Assembly (NCBI GenBank): GCA_031216445.1
Contig: CM062219.1
Span: forward strand, 11,960,501 to 12,024,500
Length of the DNA stretch: 64,000 bases
Origin: Lateolabrax maculatus
Taxonomy: Eukaryota; Chordata; Actinopteri; Acropomatiformes; Lateolabracidae
Direction: 5' to 3'
The notes beneath the pieces were generated by a model that saw only the letters and a list, made by a program, of their open reading frames with translations, searched no databases and was not told the origin of the DNA. Position numbers and translations under genes: made by a program. How positions within the stretch are numbered: position 1 is the first letter of the stretch; each line of letters begins with the position of its first letter. Positions 58,330 through 64,000 of the stretch are shown piece by piece.

Positions 58330-60920
58330 ACATACTGTATGTTGTTTTGATTTTAGTTGTTGGTTGTGCAAACATTTAGTATGTATAGGCTGTATATGTT
58401 TATATTCACCAGAATTATTTACTCTATGACTGAATATCACTTTCCACAGGGTCAAAAGTTTAATACAGGTAATCCATTTAAAAAATAGAAATAAAAGAAC
58501 AGTTTTTGTTTTAACCAGCTCATACAACAAATCTGATCCCTGAAACGAAATTTGATTTGGCAAAACAATGATCTCAAACACAAAAATGCCTTTCATGGAT
58601 TCATGTTGGTGTCTCACAGAAGTTTAGTGGATACTATTTTGATGCAGTTTTTATCCCAGATAGGACTAAAATATCATTATGGAAGTATGACATTAAATAA
58701 AGTACTATATATTTAGGCTTCATGCTGCAGTGAATGAAAAGTTCAAAAATTAAAGTTGTATGTATGAGATTCGCCTGATATGAGCCATGCATCCAAGACA
58801 AAATATTCTAAATGATATATATTGCTAATGTGCAGGTGAGGTTAACAGGGCTCTGCTGTGTGAGGCTCATGTCATTAAAGACCAAACTACTGTTTAACGT
58901 ATAATCACCATACACTGTCTGTAGCAGATGATATGTTGGGGTACGATAGTCACCTCAAATACTTAACAAGTTGAAAGTTTAAAATAACATAAAAATAAAT
59001 AAAACATAAGTCTTTTAAAGGAAGCAGTCATTTGCAGGAAGGGAGGCTTTCCCATGATGCACCCTTCCTGATTTGATATGGCAAATACATGTTCACAAAA
59101 AATTCACACACACACACACACACACACACAACTATCCACAAAAATAAGAGAAAACACATTCACCCACAACCAAAGAACTAAACGTGTACCAAACCACAAG
59201 CACAAGAAGCGATAAGACAGTATAACATCAAGCATAATTACAGAAACACATAAAAGATACAAATTACTTAATATTTGTTTACTTTATTTGTCCGTTTGTC
59301 CAATTGTGCCCAATTTTTGTTGCTTTGTGCCCAACATGTTGTTTGGAGAAAATAAAAGTGAATTATTGCTTCATTCATTTATCCTCAAAAATGATCCAAA
59401 ACCACCAAAATATCACATTCTATTTTATTGCATTTTAGTACACAAAACATTTATGATGCACAGTCTATCAAATAAACTTTTTTGTTTCATTTCATTTCAT
59501 GTTTTTTAACAAAACAAAACAATTTCAGAGGGAAAAAAGTGCTTTACAGGGATTTACCATCTCAATAAATACAAGGACATTGAGGTCTTGTTGGATCCTG
59601 TTCTTCACACAATGGCCATGGCACTAAAACACAGATGCACACTCTCTACCCCTGCCAATACACACACACATGCACGCACACACAGAAACACACGCATTTA
59701 CAACCCCAGTCTGTTTCATATTGTCCATATTGTACCAATACAGCAACACTCCATTTCCCTCCTTGTGCGAAACACACACACAGAGGATGAACAAGCAACC
59801 TTAGAAATTATAAATTAGTGACAATACACTTGGAAATATGAAAATATGTAACTTGTAACATGTCAGACTTTGTAGGAATGTGTAGTTTAAATAATAAACG
59901 GGATTGTGTCTGCTTGAAATCTGTTAGCTCCTGCTTCTAATGTTACAGTCATAATTTAATAATACACAAGTGCTTTATGGTTTTCCTTTATGCTGTCTAT
60001 GGACATATTTTTAATTTTCTACCAGTTTAAAAAAAGATTTAAAATCCTCGTAATTTGTTCTACACATAAAAAAAAAATTAACAAGCACCCAAATCTTTGT
60101 TTAGTGGTGAATTACAGGCTGGAATTTAAATTAGCTGATTCACTGCTGCAAACAACTACAGTTTATTTTTAAAAATGGAAAAGATAAGGCACAGAATATT
60201 TTCATTCTTTAACAAAAATCTTATTCCACATCTCATGTCAGTGGAAAACTGACCAAAAATGTAACTGGGAGGTTTCTGTTTTTTGAGATGTCATAAAGTC
60301 ACTATGTCACTCCTAAAGAAAAGAATTCAACAGTCAACATATTTAATTTACATTTAGGTTTCCTTCATGGTTGCTTAGAGAGAAAAGAGGAAGGAGTCTT
60401 ACCTCTAATGTGGTCTACTGTGTGTGCCTGGCCTTTGGGCCAGAATGACAGTCCCCCTTAAATTTTCCCCTTTTTGTTTATCTTCAGTATTCTGACAGCA
60501 CTCAAGAGGCTTCTGTCCTGCTTCCTTGGTCAGTTTCATGCCTTGAAAACTTCCTCCACCTCAGAGTCAGAGGGTGGATGAGTAGAGTGGAGGATGCTGT
60601 ACATGTGAAGCAAAATGGGTCCTTCCAAAAGGTGGCAGTTCCTGCTAATGATAAATGCTTCACGCTCTTTTTTTGACAGAGTGATTGCAGGTGGGATATT
60701 CCTGTCCTCAGAGAGAAAAAAAACATAAGGACGGATGTGTCATAGTTTTTCCTCTCTTCCATTTCTTTTTCTGTTTCCGAGCGGGCAGGACTCCTGTAGG
60801 ATGTGTCTTTTTTTCTCCAAGCTGACTCCTGCGTGACCTCCAGGTCAGGTTTGCGCACGTCAGTGATGGGAGATCAAGGGTTAGGATCCAGAGGTTTAGG
60901 GGTCGTAAGGGTCATAGTGG
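58330..60920. other. Interval between morn5 and lhx6, including the lhx6 3' UTR
   Basis: The two genes converge here. The right part must be the lhx6 3' UTR; an AATAAA in minus sense at 60167-60162, about 760 bases past the stop, is a possible end but not decisive. Also holds a CA run at 59105-59130 and scattered CA around 59660-59690. No further gene seen. Confidence 0.5.
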
Positions 60921-60927
60921 TGGAGTG

Positions 60928-62554
60928 CTAGCGGCTGAGGGGGAGCTGGGGCAGCGACATGGCCTGGTGAGGGAGACTCTGAGAGGTCAGCACGGAGAAG
61001 GGATGACCTGGAGAGCGCACAAAAAAAAACACACAAAAAGGATTTTACACTAGTGAAACAAAGGGTAATCTGCTTTAGAACAAACACCTAAGAGAACAAA
61101 AGCTGAAAGGTTTATGTGCTTATTGACGGCACAAAAGTAAACTACAACTCACTGTCGATGTACCCGTGAAGGGCCACCATGCGTGCCCGCTCAGGACTGC
61201 CAAAGGGGGAGTAATGCAGCTCATCAGGCAGGGACGAGGGTATCCTGGACTGGGGATGACCTTGGGGAGCCCCACTGTGCTGGGGCGTGTGCTTTTTGTG
61301 TCTTGCTCTGCAGTTTTGAAACCACACCTATGAAAACGCAATGTAACCAGACATCATGTAGCTATATTCTTGCAATAGAGTACGTTGATTTATTACAAAG
61401 GTACGTTTTTAAAAATCATAAAAGACAGACAAAACTGTGAAAATATATTTAGTATTATGAGTGTGCATAAACATTTTACTATCATGCTATTTCAATACAT
61501 ACAGCTACAACCGTACCATAACATAAGTAGATTCAATAGTAGCACAAGAGTGTGGATTTCTGTGTACTGACCTGTATAACTCTCCTGCTGAGGCCTGTCA
61601 TGTCGGCTAGTTTCTGTAGCGTCTGGGCATCTGGATTGTTGTCCTGGGCAAACTGAGCCTGCATGATCTGCGTAGAACCAACAAATGAGCATGAAATCAG
61701 ATGTTGCTGGAATCTGTTTATTACAAAGACCATGAAATACTGGATTTAGGGTTCAGATGTTATGAGAGGGCTGTGTATTTGGAAGGATAAGCCTGAGATT
61801 GGTGCAGCGTGTTTGTCTGACCTGTAGCTGTTCTGCAGTGAAGGATGTCCGTGCCCTTTTGGCCGGTTTGGGTTGACTGTCTTGTTCTGTTGGAACTGCT
61901 CCCTCTAATGTGATACCATTGCCTGAAAAACATAACGGCAGACATGTGAGATGACAGACAAATGTGCTGAATAACAGAGGACTTGGACACCACATCATAA
62001 AGGGGCTTCATTATTTTTTCCTCAGTTGGGACCCAAATATGAGGGTCTTGAGCTCTTAACATGATCTACTAATCCACTCATGTTGGAATCCATCAGGACC
62101 ACTGAGAAATCAGAAAGAAGCAGGCCAGACATATTAAATCATAAATAAAAAATGTTATATGAAATAATACTTTTTACAATGGTAAATTATGCGTTCAATA
62201 TTTTTGAAGGTGCAATATGAAATATATTAAAATGCACAAATTCAGATAACCCCTGTTTTTGGAGGACTCTTGAGCAAACATCTGGACAGCCGCAGAGAAC
62301 CACTGCAGTAAATTTGCCAGAACCACCACTCACCACTCTCAGCTGCTCGTTTGAGGTTCTCCACCATGGTGTCGTAATGGATCCTACACAGGACCTTCTC
62401 CTCCACCAAGCCAAACTCCTCTCCCGTGGACAACTGCCTCTTACACGAGTAGCACGCAAAACATGCCAAGTGGTATGCGTTTCCCCTCGCGCGGCGCACC
62501 CAGTCGCTGGCGTATATCTGCCGCCCACAGCGGGCACACTTAGTACCAAACCTA
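60928..62554 (-). CDS. lhx6: LIM homeobox protein 6, 3' part (partial)
   Basis: Nuclear LIM-homeodomain transcription factor, required for cortical interneuron and craniofacial/tooth development in vertebrates. Five exons (minus): 62554-62334 (LIM2 domain), 61922-61822, 61667-61572, 61327-61153 and 61007-60928, all GT-AG and in phase. The LIM2 zinc ligands are visible (CARCG, then [10 protein letters not shown]...CRIHYD); the homeodomain runs from [14 protein letters not shown] through [13 protein letters not shown], with the recognition helix intact. The last exon gives [14 protein letters not shown]...LPLSR, the shorter of the two known LHX6 C-termini; stop TAG at 60930-60928. The first exon here starts in the third base of a codon, so the LIM1 domain, N-terminus and promoter lie right of the window; I found no LIM1 exon in 62560-64000. 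lhx6 rather than lhx8 is supported by the C-terminus and the morn5/ndufa8 neighbours. Confidence 0.95.
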
Positions 62555-62987
62555 CTGTGAGGGAGAGAAAAGAGAACGGAGGCAGAGGAGGAGAAGCAGG
62601 AGAGAGAAACGGAATGAGAAATCAGTGGTTCGTAGATGGGGTAAAAGCAACATTTCGGTAGAGAAAACTGCAGCAGTAGATTATCTTTTATATCTTATCT
62701 CAAGGCTATTTCCAGATAGTACCCACACAGAATTACATATGCACAGACATCCTTTTCTTTGGGAATATTTTGAGAGAGCTGAAGTTGAAAATAAGTGTTT
62801 TTAAACTTAAGGTTTTGGCAGAACTCAAAAGGTTTAGGCAAGAAACGTTGGAGGAGGAAATGGCCTTCAGAAAAGATTCCTGACTGCGGCTGCAAGCTGA
62901 GCCTTGAATGCAAACAAACCAACACCTGCAATTTCCTGGCTGATGCATGAAGGCCCTGACATATGCACACGCTCGCACACAAACACA

Positions 62988-63023
<36 letters not shown>

Positions 63024-64000
63024 CACGCACACATACACACACACACTGGTAACACACCAACACACATGTAAACCCGGGAGGTTTTACACACAGTGGGAGA
63101 TGAAGAAAGACTTTGATGACATCACTTGCGATCACCACGCTGTAACTGATAGCAACACTGAGGTCAGGCGGCATATAAACCTAAACCACCTGACTCACAG
63201 ATCTGAATGGGTGGGTGGTGTCAGGAGTCAAGGGGCACACGGGGAGACGTTGAACGATAAATGGAAAGAAGGTTATAAGAGAGGTTAGGCAGGGAATGGC
63301 TTAGTGAACATAGATTTGTTAAGTCAGAAAATGCTTCAGGACAATTCCTCCTGAAAACAAGATATTGATGTCTGAGATAAACATGCTCTCGTCATTTGAA
63401 ATATTTTAACGTGATTGAGCACAGAATGGGACGAATACAAGGGTGAAAGAGCATATGGGCAGAGACAAATGAAGCCATAGAATTAATCACGCTAACATTC
63501 CTAATCTTCCAGAGATACGGGTGTGAGGTGTTTGAAAACTTAGTTATTTTATTCTTAAAGGATAAGGCTGGTGTTATTGGTGCTATGTTTTCCTTACTGT
63601 CAACTAATCCCATGAAAAGACCAAAACCAAAAATGCGTTAGTCCTCTCCCCTTTCTGACTTCCCTACCCTGTCCGTGGCACTCAGCCCCAATCCCTGAGT
63701 CATAAATATGTTTTATTGTTTTTAGGGGGGCATTATTCAAGATTCGGATTATTACACATTTGGTGTTTTAGCTCATGTTCATCACAATGAAAAATATTGT
63801 CACTCACTGATGTGTTCTTAATAGTTTGAGTACAATGCAGGTCTATGGCAGAGAGGAATAAGCTGTATCAGGCTAACAGGCCAGCCTTATCTTTTAAATA
63901 CTATAGGGTTCAATGAGCAGCTGGCACTGTGGAGTATCCAAAATGACTCCACTTCAATACAAATGAAATATTATACAAATTTCCTGTTTTACACAAGAAT
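62555..64000. other. lhx6 intron (5' of the LIM2 exon)
   Basis: No exon seen. It contains a CA microsatellite at 62984-63049 with AC/GA interruptions, and otherwise unremarkable sequence up to the window edge. Confidence 0.6.
62984..63049. repeat. (CA)n microsatellite
   Basis: About 65 bases of CA with GA and TA interruptions, inside the lhx6 intron. Confidence 0.95.

Noticed and set aside
62560..64000. Search for the lhx6 LIM1 exon
   Set aside because: No CxxC...HxxC LIM1 pattern flanked by splice sites was found, so the 5' part is placed outside the window.

Overview
The window is nuclear DNA from a ray-finned fish, most likely a percomorph teleost. It has vertebrate genes with short exons and GT-AG introns, very dense CA/TG microsatellites, and several interspersed repeats of types I recognise from percomorph genomes. 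All gene models below were built by reading splice sites and reading frames by eye. They give full-length, in-frame proteins for three genes and partial proteins for two genes cut by the window edges.

Layout, left to right. (1) 353-1113 (+): the last two coding exons and 3' end of a purpurin-type retinol-binding lipocalin (rbp4l); its 5' exons lie left of the window. (2) 15605-6408 (-): a complete type I keratin of the KRT18-like kind (428 aa), with a TATA-box promoter, a non-coding first exon and eight coding exons. (3) About 15.7-42.6 kb: a 27-kb interval with no gene I can support. It holds microsatellites, degenerate transposon-derived repeats, a foldback MITE, two perfect hairpins, and several GC/CpG-rich or homeobox-motif-rich islands that look like candidate cis-regulatory elements. 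(4) 47929-42634 (-): complete ndufa8 (172 aa, four CX9C motifs, complex I). (5) 48412-58314 (+): complete morn5 (185 aa), head-to-head with ndufa8 across a ~480-bp shared promoter that carries an NRF1-like palindrome and an RFX X-box. The last morn5 intron is 6.7 kb and contains a dense CpG island rich in homeodomain motifs. (6) 62554-60928 (-): the 3' five coding exons of lhx6 (LIM2, homeodomain, C-terminus), with the 5' part right of the window.

The order and orientation ndufa8(-) morn5(+) lhx6(-) match what I recall of human 9q33.2, so this is an old syntenic block. The simplest reading is that morn5 and ndufa8 are housekeeping or ciliary bystanders, while the island in the last morn5 intron (and perhaps those in the 27-kb desert) are long-range elements of the developmental regulator lhx6. 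That is inference from motif and base composition, not shown here.

I found no RNA gene, CRISPR array or autonomous mobile element, and no clearly undescribed biological system. The most interesting signals are the orphan CpG islands, the shared ndufa8/morn5 promoter architecture, the split first exon of the keratin, and three short perfect hairpins that look like template-switch scars.
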